Below are positions 32,778-41,706 of a stretch of 64,000 nucleotides of DNA, piece by piece. The stretch lies in contig NZ_CALUCZ010000015.1 in the NCBI RefSeq assembly GCF_943914685.1, positions 1 through 64,000 of the forward strand. Reading direction: 5' to 3'. Both the position numbers and the translations under genes were made by a program. The stretch comes from an uncultured Mobiluncus sp. GTDB lineage: Bacteria; Actinomycetota; Actinomycetes; Actinomycetales; Actinomycetaceae. The number at the start of each line of letters is the position of its first letter. Position 1 is the first letter of the stretch. The notes beneath the pieces were generated by a model that saw only the letters and a list, made by a program, of their open reading frames with translations, ran no database searches and was not told where the DNA came from.

Positions 32778-34388
32778 TTAATCCACCTCAACGAGTTCCA
32801 GATAAGTTTCGTCCCACAAATCTTCATCGCCGTCGGGCAGCAGCAGGACCCGTTGCGGATCCAGTGCTTTCACCGCTCCCGGATCGTGGGTGACCAGGAT
32901 TACCGCGCCCTCATAGGTGGCCAAGGAGTTCAGGATTTCCTCCCGGGAGGCGGGATCCAGGTTATTGGTCGGTTCGTCCAGCAGTAGCACGTTCGCCCCG
33001 CTTACCACCAACGTCGCCAGAGCCAGGCGTGTCTTTTCGCCACCGGACAGCACCGCGGTGGGCTTGTCGGCGTCCGCCCCGGAGAACAGGAACTGTCCCA
33101 GCAGGGAACGCACCTGGGTATCATCGAGTTCTGGAGCGGCTTGGCGCAGATTTTCTACCACGGACAGGGAATCGTCCAAGGTTTCGTGTTCCTGGGCGTA
33201 GTAGCCGAGTTTCAATCCGTGACCGGGAACTACCCGTCCCGTGTCGCTGGTCTCCAATCCAGCCAAAATACGCAACATGGTGGTTTTTCCCGCACCGTTG
33301 AACCCTAACACCACCACTTTTGAGCCGCGGTCGATAGCCAACGTCAGGTCGGTAAAGACTTCCAGGGAACCGTAGGTTTTGGAAATCCCCTCAGCAGCTA
33401 GGGGAACTTTCCCACAAGGCTGGGGCTGCGGGAAATCGAGTTTGGCCACTTTTTCTTTCGGGCCTTCCGCCTGGGTATTTTCCAGCAGCTGCGCCGCACG
33501 GCGCAGCATCTGTTGGGCCGCTACGGCCTTGGTGGCTTTCGCGTGCAGGCGCTCACCTTGGGCTTGCAGGGCCGCGGCTTTCTTTTCCGCTACCGCCCGT
33601 TCCCGTTTCCGCCGCGCCTCATCGTCAGCGCGAGCTTGCAAATACGCTTTCCAGCCCATGTGGTACACGTCCAACGCGCCGCGCATGGCATCGAGGTACA
33701 AAACCTGATTCAAGGTTTCGTCCAAAAGTTTCACATTGTGCGAAATAATCAGGACCCCGCCGGGAAACGAACGCAGATAACTGCGCAGCCACACTATGGA
33801 ATCGTGGTCTAAGTGGTTGGTGGGCTCGTCCAACAGCAGGGTGTCCGCCCCGGAAAACAGTACGCGCGCCAGTTCGACCCGACGGCGTTGCCCCCCGGAG
33901 AGCGTCCCCAACGACTGACGTAACGTTTCGTTGGAAATCCCTAAGTTAGCGGCGATTTGTGCGGCCTCGGAAGCTGCCGCGTAGCCGCCGGACATATGAA
34001 ACTCCTGATCCAGGCGCACATATTTTTCCATGGCCTTTTGCTGTTTTTCGCCTGTTTCGCGGCTCATCGCCTCTTCCGCCTTACGGATTCGGGCTTCGAT
34101 GACATCGAGTCCGCGCACGCTCAAGATGTGGTCGCGCACTATCTGGTCAGGATCGACTTCCCGAGGGTCCTGGGGAAGGTAACCCGGGGTGCTCGATCGG
34201 GACACGGTTCCCTCAACCTGAATGGCGTCGGGCAGCCCGGTACCGCTCAGCAGTCTCATTAGGGTGGTTTTGCCGGCGCCGTTGCGTCCCACCAAGCCGA
34301 CCCGCATACCCTTGTTGACCTGGAACGAGGCGTGTTCCATGAGGACACGGTCCGCAATCCGCAAGGTGAGGTCAGTGGCAGTAATCAC
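32778..34388 (-). CDS. ABC-F family ATPase (ribosome-associated)
   Basis: The protein has two ABC ATPase domains in 536 residues and no membrane spans. Domain 1 has Walker A GRNGAGKTTLMRLLSG, signature LSGGQRRRVELARVL and Walker B LLLDEPTNHLD. A charged linker of about 80 residues (YLQARADDEARRKRERAVAE) is the P-site tRNA interaction motif region. Domain 2 has GFNGAGKTTMLRILAG, LSGGEKTRLALATLV and LLLDEPTNNLD. ABC-F proteins act on the ribosome in translation factor or antibiotic-protection roles. Which of these applies is not visible; the housekeeping type is more likely. Confidence 0.93.
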   Translation of the reverse strand: MITATDLTLRIADRVLMEHASFQVNKGMRVGLVGRNGAGKTTLMRLLSGTGLPDAIQVEGTVSRSSTPGYLPQDPREVDPDQIVRDHILSVRGLDVIEARIRKAEEAMSRETGEKQQKAMEKYVRLDQEFHMSGGYAAASEAAQIAANLGISNETLRQSLGTLSGGQRRRVELARVLFSGADTLLLDEPTNHLDHDSIVWLRSYLRSFPGGVLIISHNVKLLDETLNQVLYLDAMRGALDVYHMGWKAYLQARADDEARRKRERAVAEKKAAALQAQGERLHAKATKAVAAQQMLRRAAQLLENTQAEGPKEKVAKLDFPQPQPCGKVPLAAEGISKTYGSLEVFTDLTLAIDRGSKVVVLGFNGAGKTTMLRILAGLETSDTGRVVPGHGLKLGYYAQEHETLDDSLSVVENLRQAAPELDDTQVRSLLGQFLFSGADADKPTAVLSGGEKTRLALATLVVSGANVLLLDEPTNNLDPASREEILNSLATYEGAVILVTHDPGAVKALDPQRVLLLPDGDEDLWDETYLELVEVD

Positions 34389-34581
34389 CCCAAGAGTTTA
34401 GTCGGAAAACCGCCAGAACCGAAAACCTGACCACCCGGCCTTGTGACGTGAGATACAACCCCCAACAAATCCGTCTGGCGAACGATTCTCGGGACGAAAA
34501 ATCACCCCAAAGGGTGAGTGGTCATGTTGGCGGGTGCGATAGCGTTAAAACGCACAAGCCGCTCGACTGGAAGGACAGAAA

Positions 34582-35304
34582 ATGGCTGAAAAGCAATCTA
34601 TTTTGGGGCGTATTGCCCAAATTACCAAGGCTAATATCAACTCGCTGCTGGACAAAGCAGAGGACCCCGAAAAGCTGCTTGACCAGCTGGTACGTGATTA
34701 CACCAATGAAATCGCGGAGGCTGAACAGGCGGTGGCGCAAACGATTGGGAATCTGCGTTTAGCGGAACGCGACCGCGATGAGGATCAGCAGGCCGCCACC
34801 GAGTGGGGAGCGAAAGCCGCGGCGGCTTCCAAAAAAGCCGATGAACTGCGAGCTGCCGGGAACGCGGCCGAAGCTGACAAGATGGACAACCTGGCGAAGG
34901 TCGCCATCACGAAACAGATTAGCTTTGAAAAGGAGGTCGAGGAAGCGGCTCCGATTATTGCTACCCAGACCGCCACGGTGGATAAGCTCAAGTCCGGGCT
35001 GAACACGATGAAGATGCAGCTGGAGGAGTTGAAGTCGAAGCGGGACTCGTTGGTGGCTCGCTCGAAGACCGCGGCCACGCAAACCCAGGTGCAGCAGGCC
35101 GTGTCCAAGATTAACATTATGGATCCGACTTCCGAGCTGGGGCGTTTTGAGGAAAAGGTCCGCCGAGCCGAGGCTATGGCGGCCGGTCAGGCCGAGCTGG
35201 TGGGGGAGAGCGAATCCCTGGAGGCGCAGTTCGCCGCCCTGGATGTGTCCGCGGCAGACGCGGAAGTGGCAGCGCGACTCAACGCTTTAAAGAACAACGG
35301 CTAG
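34582..35304 (+). CDS. pspA: PspA/IM30 family membrane-stress protein
   Basis: The 240-residue protein is a long helical hairpin typical of PspA/Vipp1. It begins KQSILGRIAQITKANINSLL and contains DPEKLLDQLVRDYTNEI near residue 27. Long coiled-coil segments follow up to the C-terminal AEVAARLNALK. Family members assemble into oligomers that protect the cytoplasmic membrane. The start follows CTGGAAGGACAG. No pspBC or phage-shock regulator is next to it. It is a single-gene unit closed by a strong terminator. Confidence 0.93.
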   Translation: MAEKQSILGRIAQITKANINSLLDKAEDPEKLLDQLVRDYTNEIAEAEQAVAQTIGNLRLAERDRDEDQQAATEWGAKAAAASKKADELRAAGNAAEADKMDNLAKVAITKQISFEKEVEEAAPIIATQTATVDKLKSGLNTMKMQLEELKSKRDSLVARSKTAATQTQVQQAVSKINIMDPTSELGRFEEKVRRAEAMAAGQAELVGESESLEAQFAALDVSAADAEVAARLNALKNNG

Positions 35305-35319
35305 GGAACTGACAAAGTT

Positions 35320-35360
35320 GTGGGGCTGGTTGGATTACCAACCAGCCCCACGCTGTTTTT
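35320..35360 (+). terminator. Terminator after pspA
   Basis: A perfect 14-bp stem (35320-35333 with 35338-35351, core GTGGGGCTGGTTGG) has a 4-base loop and is followed by GCTGTTTTT. It may also stop the convergent minus-strand transcript from the exported-protein genes. Confidence 0.94.
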
Positions 35361-35381
35361 ACGTCCTGTTAAGCCGTATTA

Positions 35382-35918
35382 TTACGAGTGCTTAATCCAG
35401 GTTTCATTTGTGGGCAAGGTATTGTGCGGCATTTTTTTCACATTTACGATGTTGCATGGAGCAACTACATCATAGGACTCGTAATCAAAGGTGTACCCTC
35501 TGGCGCCAAGCTGAACCCACTGTGTACTGTTCGTGTTGTTTGTCCAGGTCCAAGTTTGCGTGACAGTGGCAGTATTTGATTTGGCCAGTGATGCGTTAAT
35601 CGAAGCGTGAACTACTCCCCAGAATGTAGCATCTACACCACCGCTCACGGTACCCGTAACAGTTGTACTTCTTCCGCTTTCATAGCTATATGAGGCCCCA
35701 GGATCTAACCATGACTTTGGGACAGTCCCTGGCATGAATACGGCATGTACGTTACTCACTTTACCGTGATGTCCGATTTCAGGACAAGCTCTAGCTAAAT
35801 GAGTCGTTGTCGGGATAGAACTATCTGAATCCTGATTGAATGAGGTCGCCTGGGCGAGTGGTGTAATGGATAATAAAAATGCGGCTAAAAAGCCTAAAGA
35901 ATAACGAAGTAATTTCAT
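35382..35918 (-). CDS. Secreted protein of unknown function, beta-rich
   Basis: The 178-residue product has a Sec signal peptide with cleavage after AQA (residue 24). The mature part has two cysteines (in ARACPEIGHHG and VVAPCNIVNV). In between lies a long stretch of alternating small polar and hydrophobic residues (SGRSTTVTGTVSGGVDATFW, ASINASLAKSNTATVTQTW), which suggests beta-strands. This pattern is seen in secreted adhesive or pore-forming proteins, but I recognise no family. It overlaps the upstream lipoprotein gene by four bases (ATGA), so both form one unit. The DNA is clearly richer in A and T than its neighbours, which suggests recent acquisition. Confidence 0.75.
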   Translation of the reverse strand: MKLLRYSLGFLAAFLLSITPLAQATSFNQDSDSSIPTTTHLARACPEIGHHGKVSNVHAVFMPGTVPKSWLDPGASYSYESGRSTTVTGTVSGGVDATFWGVVHASINASLAKSNTATVTQTWTWTNNTNSTQWVQLGARGYTFDYESYDVVAPCNIVNVKKMPHNTLPTNETWIKHS

Positions 35919-36433
35919 GGCTGTATCTCCTGTTGAGAATTGGTAATTACCATATTAAATTGTGTGTCATCATTAGCAATGATGATTGCTTGCTCAGGTT
36001 CCGGAAAATCTGAGACGGCGAGTCCTACTACGCTAATGCTTTTTGGGGAGTTACACTCTCCTAGTTCTATAAGTCTTCTCATTGCATTATTTCGCCTTAA
36101 CCAAATTGATGCAGAACTAGTTGACTCTTGTTTACAGACAAAAATCAGTTGTATCTTTGAATTTGTATCTGAGATTTTCTTTAAATTAATGTGTTTATCT
36201 CCGTTAAAAGAACTGCTGTTAAGAATAGTTATTAAATCTGGAGATTTTTTCGCATCGCGGAGAACTTCTTCGAGTGGCATCATGCCATCATTTGTAGCTG
36301 CGTGACTTGAATGAACTTTATCGGAATCGGAATCTTCTTGATCTGTGGCTTGATGTGAAGCGCATCCTGATAAAACGAAAATGCAGACAAGGCCGGACAG
36401 AAAAGCAAAATTTATTACGGAACGGATTTTCAT
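35915..36433 (-). CDS. Putative lipoprotein paired with the secreted protein
   Basis: The 172-residue product has a lipoprotein signal peptide ending in VLSGC with C24 as the lipidation site. A polar Ser/Asp-rich spacer follows, and then a small alpha/beta domain from MMPLEEVLRDAKKSPDLI to AIIIANDDTQFNMVI. A very strong binding site, GGGAGGATGATAAC, precedes ATG on the minus strand. It is AT-rich like its partner. The overlap with the secreted protein gene suggests that the two products act together outside the cell, for example as an immunity or anchoring partner, but this is inference. No family recognised. Confidence 0.75.
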   Translation of the reverse strand: MKIRSVINFAFLSGLVCIFVLSGCASHQATDQEDSDSDKVHSSHAATNDGMMPLEEVLRDAKKSPDLITILNSSSFNGDKHINLKKISDTNSKIQLIFVCKQESTSSASIWLRRNNAMRRLIELGECNSPKSISVVGLAVSDFPEPEQAIIIANDDTQFNMVITNSQQEIQP

Positions 36434-36487
36434 GTTATCATCCTCCCAAATATCACTGTAAGATATATGAAACTCGGAGCGATACGG

Positions 36488-36877
36488 TTAGTAATTATTT
36501 ATTTCTGGCGTACGTAAAAGTGAACGCGCTGAAAAATATGCTGCGGCGGTGACGAGGGTCAGCGCTGCCATAATCAGACCCACGGTTCCGGTCGCCACAA
36601 TGCAAAGTGTGGAAAGGGCCAGCGCAGGGAGGAGCCACCCTACAGAAAAACTGTGCTTAATGGAAACCGCTACGAAACCAAACGAAGCCAGCGCCAGGAC
36701 TAGCACGGCCAGCTGGGAGCCCAGGGGCACCGACGGATAGTAAATAGTGGTGTGTTCAGAGGGGTAAAATGTTTTGCCGCTCAGGTACATCTGCCACAGC
36801 GCGAACCCGGAGTGAGCTACGACGACGAGACTGAGGAATATGGCAACAGTTCGTTGAATAACCAAATTTGCTTTCAT
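36488..36877 (-). CDS. Small four-helix membrane protein of unknown function
   Basis: The 129-residue protein has about four hydrophobic segments (TVAIFLSLVVVAHSGFALW, LAVLVLALASFGFVAVS, WLLPALALSTLCIVATG and IMAALTLVTAAAYFSA) and a loop SGKTFYPSEHTTIYYPS after the first. The start at 36877 has AAAGGTGG upstream on the minus strand; an upstream in-frame start at 36898 would lie before that site. A near-consensus promoter lies at 36910-36938. It may be co-transcribed with the two AT-rich exported genes downstream, with a 54-base gap. No family recognised. Confidence 0.7.
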   Translation of the reverse strand: MKANLVIQRTVAIFLSLVVVAHSGFALWQMYLSGKTFYPSEHTTIYYPSVPLGSQLAVLVLALASFGFVAVSIKHSFSVGWLLPALALSTLCIVATGTVGLIMAALTLVTAAAYFSARSLLRTPEINNY

Positions 36878-36878
36878 T

Positions 36879-36896
36879 GTTGAACCACCTTTCAAC
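36879..36896 (-). promoter_or_regulatory. Hairpin presenting the ribosome binding site of the small membrane protein
   Basis: On the minus strand GTTGAA and TTCAAC form a perfect 6-bp stem whose loop is AGGTGG, the Shine-Dalgarno sequence. The stem ends one base before the ATG at 36877. It could gate translation initiation. Confidence 0.4.
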
Positions 36897-36909
36897 ACAC
36901 CGCAAGCTT

Positions 36910-36938
36910 AGCCTATCATATATTACGGTTTGTGTCAA
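36910..36938 (-). promoter_or_regulatory. Near-consensus sigma-A promoter
   Basis: On the minus strand TTGACA (36938-36933) and TAGGCT (36915-36910) are spaced by 17 bases. Transcription would start near 36903, about 26 bases before the small membrane protein gene. It likely also serves the two exported-protein genes downstream. Confidence 0.7.
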
Positions 36939-37004
36939 ACAAAGGTGGTAGCCGTCTTTCCGGGGGCACAAACCACGCCTGTCATTGGCTTGCGGGCAGG
37001 GTGG

Positions 37005-38306
37005 CTATTTCCGGGTGCGAATCCACAGGCGGTCGAATTCCCAAGCGGAGAGTTCCGCGGCGACTTCGCCGTTGCGTTCCATGCCGTGGAGCAAATCCCC
37101 GGCTTCGCGCAGCAGCGAAAGCGCCCAGCGGATAGTGGTTTCCCGGTCCGACCCGGCGGAATAAACCAGTTGCACCGCGCATTTTCGCAGGTAGCGAGCC
37201 CGCAAGAGCGGTTGTTCGCTGTACAAGTCCGCGGCGCAGCCATAGAGCCCGGCGGCGCGGATACCCTGCAGGTCGCGCGCCGCCAAGTCCGCGGCAATGA
37301 CCGTAAATTCTTGCTCCAGTTCCAGGTTTTCGTGGCGCTGCGCCCAAGCCGACACTTCCTCGGCGTATTCGATGCCTTTCTTGGCGCGCCCCATTCGCGC
37401 CAGCGAACGAGCCAGTATCGCTTTGATGCCGATGCGGCGGGTTTCTCCCAGATTCAGCTGGTCAAAGAGTTGGAGGGTTTCGATGCCGTAAGAAATGACG
37501 TCCTGATCCAGGTGCATTTCGGCGCTGAGCTCAGTACGCGTGGCGCTCAGCAGGGCTCGTTGGAGCAGCAGCCCCTCCGATTTGGCCTGCTGGTATAGCT
37601 TTTTCACCCGTTCCAGCGCCGCGGCGAGGTTTCCGCTGTCCTGATCTAGGCTCAGGCGAAGCATTCCGATGGTCATGCGCGCGCCTTGCACATCAGAAAA
37701 TATCCCCAGGTTACTTTCCAAATCGTCAAGGAAAAACTGCGCCTGTTCCGCGTGCCCTTGAGCCAGAAAGATTCTCGCTTGTAACAGCGCGGAATCCAGG
37801 CGAATGTGAGCCGAGCTGCCGGCCGCTTCGTCGCGAAGAATTTGGGCGGCTCGCAAATCCCCCAGTTCCAGCAGGCTGGTGGCCAAAAGAATCATCGATT
37901 CAAATTTTTCCAGCGAATCGGGAACTCTGGTGAGGAATTTAATCAGCTGCGCCGCGGTCTCGGAAGCCTCCGCTGGGGGAATCTGAGGCAACAGCAGGGC
38001 ATGGGCTTGCACCAGGGCATAGGTGGCGCCCTGTAAGTCGTCCAGGTGGTGACACCACACCGCGACTTGCTTCCAGGTGGAGGCCGCCGCACCGTTTTCA
38101 CCGCGCGCCACCAGCATATCTGCCCAAAGACGCAAAATATTCAGGTTTTCTGTCTCGCTGCGATTGGGACTGGGGGCGAAAGGTTCGGCTAGGGGGAAAG
38201 ACTGCAGGGCGTAAGCCAACAGACGCAAGCTGACGGAATGGGACGCGGTGGCGTACTGGTTGGCTAAATCCGGCAGTAGCAGTGTGGAATCTATCCGATT
38301 AACCAT
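37005..38306 (-). CDS. Alpha-solenoid (TPR-like) protein, C-type paralogue 2
   Basis: The 433-residue soluble protein is almost entirely helical with TPR-like repeats (AALERVKKLYQQAKSEGLLLQRA, AKKGIEYAEEVSAWAQRHENLELE). Near residue 350 it has AAGLYGCAADLYSEQPLLRARYLRK. This matches AANLYGFCAELAGGEISLQARFLRK in the gene just upstream, so the two are paralogues. Its ATG overlaps the stop of that gene (TAATG). There is no signal peptide, membrane span or catalytic motif. A scaffold or regulatory role is likely, but the partner is unknown. Confidence 0.8.
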   Translation of the reverse strand: MVNRIDSTLLLPDLANQYATASHSVSLRLLAYALQSFPLAEPFAPSPNRSETENLNILRLWADMLVARGENGAAASTWKQVAVWCHHLDDLQGATYALVQAHALLLPQIPPAEASETAAQLIKFLTRVPDSLEKFESMILLATSLLELGDLRAAQILRDEAAGSSAHIRLDSALLQARIFLAQGHAEQAQFFLDDLESNLGIFSDVQGARMTIGMLRLSLDQDSGNLAAALERVKKLYQQAKSEGLLLQRALLSATRTELSAEMHLDQDVISYGIETLQLFDQLNLGETRRIGIKAILARSLARMGRAKKGIEYAEEVSAWAQRHENLELEQEFTVIAADLAARDLQGIRAAGLYGCAADLYSEQPLLRARYLRKCAVQLVYSAGSDRETTIRWALSLLREAGDLLHGMERNGEVAAELSAWEFDRLWIRTRK

Positions 38307-39853
38307 TACGCATCGTCCTCCTGGGGCAAATCCGACGGCAGCTGCGTGTTTTCGTCAGACGTGGCCGATGGTTGGGCACTGTCCTCGACTTCGGCCATCC
38401 AAGTGCGCAGCTCATTCCACTTGGCGAGTTCCTGGGCAGCGAGGCCGCGTTCCCCCTCCGGGGTGGACATCAGCAGCGAGAGGGCTTGATCCATGAGGTC
38501 TTTCGCTAGAGATAGTGCGGTACGCGCCTCGATGGAATTAACGTCCGGGGCCATCTCGAGGTGTTTCAGGGTTTCAGCCTCCTGTTTCGCCTCGGGGTCG
38601 TCCGCCGTGTGGGGAACTGCACAAGGTTCCTCGGAGGGCTCTTCTCGGGGTGGTTTCAGTCCTACGGTGGCCAAAATGGCTGCAGATTCTTTGCGGAGGA
38701 AACGGGCTTGCAACGAAATTTCGCCGCCGGCGAGTTCGGCGCAAAAACCGTAGAGGTTTGCGGCGCGAGCCTGATCCCCGCTGATTCGGGCGGACTTGGC
38801 TCCCATTTCATAGAGCAGAATGGCGGTATCCACATCCCCGTGCTCCCGCGCTCGCGTGCCGGCGATTTCAGCACAGTTGACGGCCTGAATGTGACGCCCC
38901 AAACTGGCCAAACTTTGGACCAAGACGATGTCCAAGGTTCGCACCACCTCGTTATTGATGCCGAGATCGTGGGCTACGTCCAGAGCCCACGAAGCCAAAT
39001 CAACTACAATTTCCAGTTTGTTCAATTCCACCAGGGAAGAAATCTGTTCCATTGCCGCAACGAGAGCCATATAGGGCAGGTCGTAGTCCCGGCACAGGTC
39101 GGTCACAATTCTGAGGTGGTTGGCCGCGTCCACGTGACGTCCGATAGCCCGATACCAGGTCCCCAGGAACTCACGCACCTCGACCTGCAGAGCCAGGGGA
39201 TCCTCGGAATCACGCCCTAAGATAAGCTCGCCGAATTCTAAGGCCTCATCAATTTGCCCGCTGCAAGCCAACAACACGGCGTCAGCCAGGTCCAAACAGG
39301 CTTTGAGGGATTCTTTTTCGGGACAGATGACTCGAGCTTGGTCCAGGGTTTCCCGCCCATCGGCGTTGGCGCCGATGAGGGCGAACCCGTGAACCAGATG
39401 GGCGAGGGTAGCGGTGGTCAAATCAGGATTTTGGGTTATCGCCGCGGGGTTATCCAACAGCAAATCCACGATGTCTCGCAAATCTTGGCGAATTGCCCCT
39501 ACGAAAGGTGAGCCGTGTTCGGTGTCATCATCGAGACGGAAAGACCGGTCTACGTGCAGCTGCGCGAGGGCGGCCGCTTGAGACACAATATCGCCCGCCC
39601 CAGCGGCTTGGGTAGCGGCGAACTTAAAGATAGCCCGGCACGCGCTGACATCCCCCAAAGCGTCCAAAATGGTCGCTCGCAATCGCAGGAACGAAATAGC
39701 GTGGTGGGGTGCGACCGCACTGAGGGGAGCATTGGGAAAAGCCCGCAGCATCCGGTCAGCCAGACGCCACGCGTAAGAGCCGGTGGCATCTGTGTACGCT
39801 TCACACAACTCATCCAGAGAATCTGGAACGGGAGGAAGGGTGAAACGTTGCAT
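38306..39853 (-). CDS. Alpha-solenoid (TPR-like) protein, C-type paralogue 1
   Basis: The 515-residue protein is helical with degenerate TPR repeats. The segment LASWALDVAHDLGINNEVVR is one example, and AANLYGFCAELAGGEISLQA is the part shared with its downstream paralogue. A charged, probably disordered insert (PREEPSEEPCAVPHTADDPE) lies near residue 405, and an acidic tail ends in LPSDLPQEDDA. It lies nine bases after the stop of the next upstream solenoid gene and overlaps the following one by one base, so three such genes form one minus-strand operon. No enzyme motif is visible. Function unknown. Confidence 0.8.
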   Translation of the reverse strand: MQRFTLPPVPDSLDELCEAYTDATGSYAWRLADRMLRAFPNAPLSAVAPHHAISFLRLRATILDALGDVSACRAIFKFAATQAAGAGDIVSQAAALAQLHVDRSFRLDDDTEHGSPFVGAIRQDLRDIVDLLLDNPAAITQNPDLTTATLAHLVHGFALIGANADGRETLDQARVICPEKESLKACLDLADAVLLACSGQIDEALEFGELILGRDSEDPLALQVEVREFLGTWYRAIGRHVDAANHLRIVTDLCRDYDLPYMALVAAMEQISSLVELNKLEIVVDLASWALDVAHDLGINNEVVRTLDIVLVQSLASLGRHIQAVNCAEIAGTRAREHGDVDTAILLYEMGAKSARISGDQARAANLYGFCAELAGGEISLQARFLRKESAAILATVGLKPPREEPSEEPCAVPHTADDPEAKQEAETLKHLEMAPDVNSIEARTALSLAKDLMDQALSLLMSTPEGERGLAAQELAKWNELRTWMAEVEDSAQPSATSDENTQLPSDLPQEDDA

Positions 39854-39862
39854 GAGGAAAGT

Positions 39863-41611
39863 TTATCCCGCCAACAGGGACAAATCGTCCAATAGCGCGC
39901 GAGGTTTGTCCGAAACAGTAGCATCTACGAATTCATCAGCTCGCACCAGCCAGTTGCGCGCCGCGCCCAAATCGTCCAACTGCCAATAGGCTTGCACCAG
40001 GTAACACGCCAAACGCAGCGATTGACGATGATCATCAATTCTTTCACCAATTTCCAGCAGCAGTTCGCCCGTATCGATAACGGCGTTCCACTTCCCGGCC
40101 GCGGCCAGGAACGTCACCCGGTTTGCCCCCAGTACCAAGCGTTCCTTATCAACAGAGATTGCGGCCGGCAGCGCCGAAAAATCGACCAAGCCCTCGAAAT
40201 CCCTTAACTGTTTCTCAACCGCGGCCCCTTGTTGAACGTCCAGCAGTCGAAACTCAGGAACGGGTTGGCGCAACCAGGACGGGTCGTCTAGGTCGGGCAG
40301 CACCCATTCCGGACTATTTTCGCTCAAGCCCTGTTCAGCGAGCAGATTTTTCACACCAAAACGGGCACTCAAAAGGTCTTTTACAGAAGCGAAAGAACAC
40401 AGCGGGGCTTCGTGCAGGCTCTGAATGACCCGCGTGGACATGGTGTTGTTGGCGTTGCGGGAGTCAAAAGCCAGAGCAAGTTTCATGGCGACCGACTCCA
40501 GCCGGGCTTGTGCCAGCGCCAGGGTATCTGTCGGATTGAGACTCTCGAAAGGAAGCCAGCGATTCGACCCGTTGATAGTAAAACCGAGGGGTGGCACTTT
40601 AGTGCCCGTCCCGATGAACGCCCCCACGGCTCGGGACAGGAAAGTAGCCGCCGAACGGGTCGCCACCAGCAAATCCCAAGGGTCCTCGGGGTTAGAGAAC
40701 CACTGCGCGTGGGTTTCCAGCAGCTCCAAACCCTCGGAAATGTTCCAAGTAGCCGCGCAAAAACGCAGGTGGGAGGCAATATCACCGAGGTATTGGGACG
40801 TTTCGGTCTGGTGGCGGTAAGAGCGTTCATGGGCGCGCCACGCCGCGTCGCCCTCGCCCGCCCAAGACAGCGGCAGCATCAAAAGGGGGTTGACGTCATC
40901 AGGTTGAATGCATTGCCAATCTGACTCGGCGCAGCGTTCTAATGCGTCGCGGTACAGGGATAGGGCTTGTGGAAACTCCGAAGCGTTGACCGCCCAGGCG
41001 ATGCGGGAACGAAAATGGTGCAGGGGACAGTCCGCTTCGTCACGGACCTCGCGAGGCACCTCCTCCAGAGCAGAAATAATATCGAGAGCTTCGCGAGCGG
41101 CTTCCCGGTGGCCTCGTCCCAGTTCCACCTGGTGACGGGTAATCCAGCGGGAACGCAAGGAAATACCCGCTTCAGTCGTGAAATATTCCATCCAAAAAGT
41201 CAGGTGCTCGAGTAGTTTCGCGCTCACGCCGGGGTGCCGGGCTGCCAGGGTGGGGATTTGCAGCATCTGTTGGGCAATGACCTGGTTTTGGGTTTCGTTG
41301 GGAACCATCTGACCGTGCGCGACTTGCTGCAACACCCACGACAGAGTGGCTAAAGCAGATTCGGTGTCGCCGGATTCGAGAGCATCCCACACGAGTTCCA
41401 AGCGGACGGTAGTTTCCGTTTCGTCCAGGCCGTGTTTTTGAGCCAAAGTCGCCAGTTCCTCCAAGCGGTGCAGGCGCTCTAAACTCAAGGGTTCACCCAG
41501 GGCTGTTTCCAGATCATCGCTAATCTGCTTGGCCAGAATCTCTGGATCCACTCCCGGAACGAAACCGTCGGACTCGAAAATGCTCATCAGCACCCATTCT
41601 TGCATATTCAC
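39863..41611 (-). CDS. Alpha-solenoid (TPR-like) protein, N-type paralogue 1
   Basis: The 582-residue helical protein has the block YLGDIASHLRFCAATWNISE then GLELLETH and DPWDLLVATRSA near residue 300. The divergently transcribed neighbour has a similar block (LSEISEHFRFLGVAGMW, DPWDLLVGMRA) at the same depth, so the two are paralogues. The N-terminal SIFESDGFV also resembles the neighbour's SITFSDDAY. This block recalls long TPR proteins of streptomycetes, from memory. GTG 41611 has GGGGAA nearby; ATG 41587 would give the N-terminus that best matches the neighbour. It is the first gene of a three-gene solenoid operon. Confidence 0.78.
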   Translation of the reverse strand: MNMQEWVLMSIFESDGFVPGVDPEILAKQISDDLETALGEPLSLERLHRLEELATLAQKHGLDETETTVRLELVWDALESGDTESALATLSWVLQQVAHGQMVPNETQNQVIAQQMLQIPTLAARHPGVSAKLLEHLTFWMEYFTTEAGISLRSRWITRHQVELGRGHREAAREALDIISALEEVPREVRDEADCPLHHFRSRIAWAVNASEFPQALSLYRDALERCAESDWQCIQPDDVNPLLMLPLSWAGEGDAAWRAHERSYRHQTETSQYLGDIASHLRFCAATWNISEGLELLETHAQWFSNPEDPWDLLVATRSAATFLSRAVGAFIGTGTKVPPLGFTINGSNRWLPFESLNPTDTLALAQARLESVAMKLALAFDSRNANNTMSTRVIQSLHEAPLCSFASVKDLLSARFGVKNLLAEQGLSENSPEWVLPDLDDPSWLRQPVPEFRLLDVQQGAAVEKQLRDFEGLVDFSALPAAISVDKERLVLGANRVTFLAAAGKWNAVIDTGELLLEIGERIDDHRQSLRLACYLVQAYWQLDDLGAARNWLVRADEFVDATVSDKPRALLDDLSLLAG

Positions 41612-41706
41612 GAGATTCCCCGTCCGGTTTCCCGGTGTGTCACGCGCGCCGGGGCAACGCGCGCCGGTATGGTGAGTTTAACCGGGATAGTTTAAGGGGG
41701 AGTCTG

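Noticed and set aside
36930..39220. Plus-strand ORFs of about 220 residues opposite the solenoid genes
   Set aside because: The minus-strand frames are longer, tightly overlapping and paralogous to one another; the plus ORFs are their reflections.
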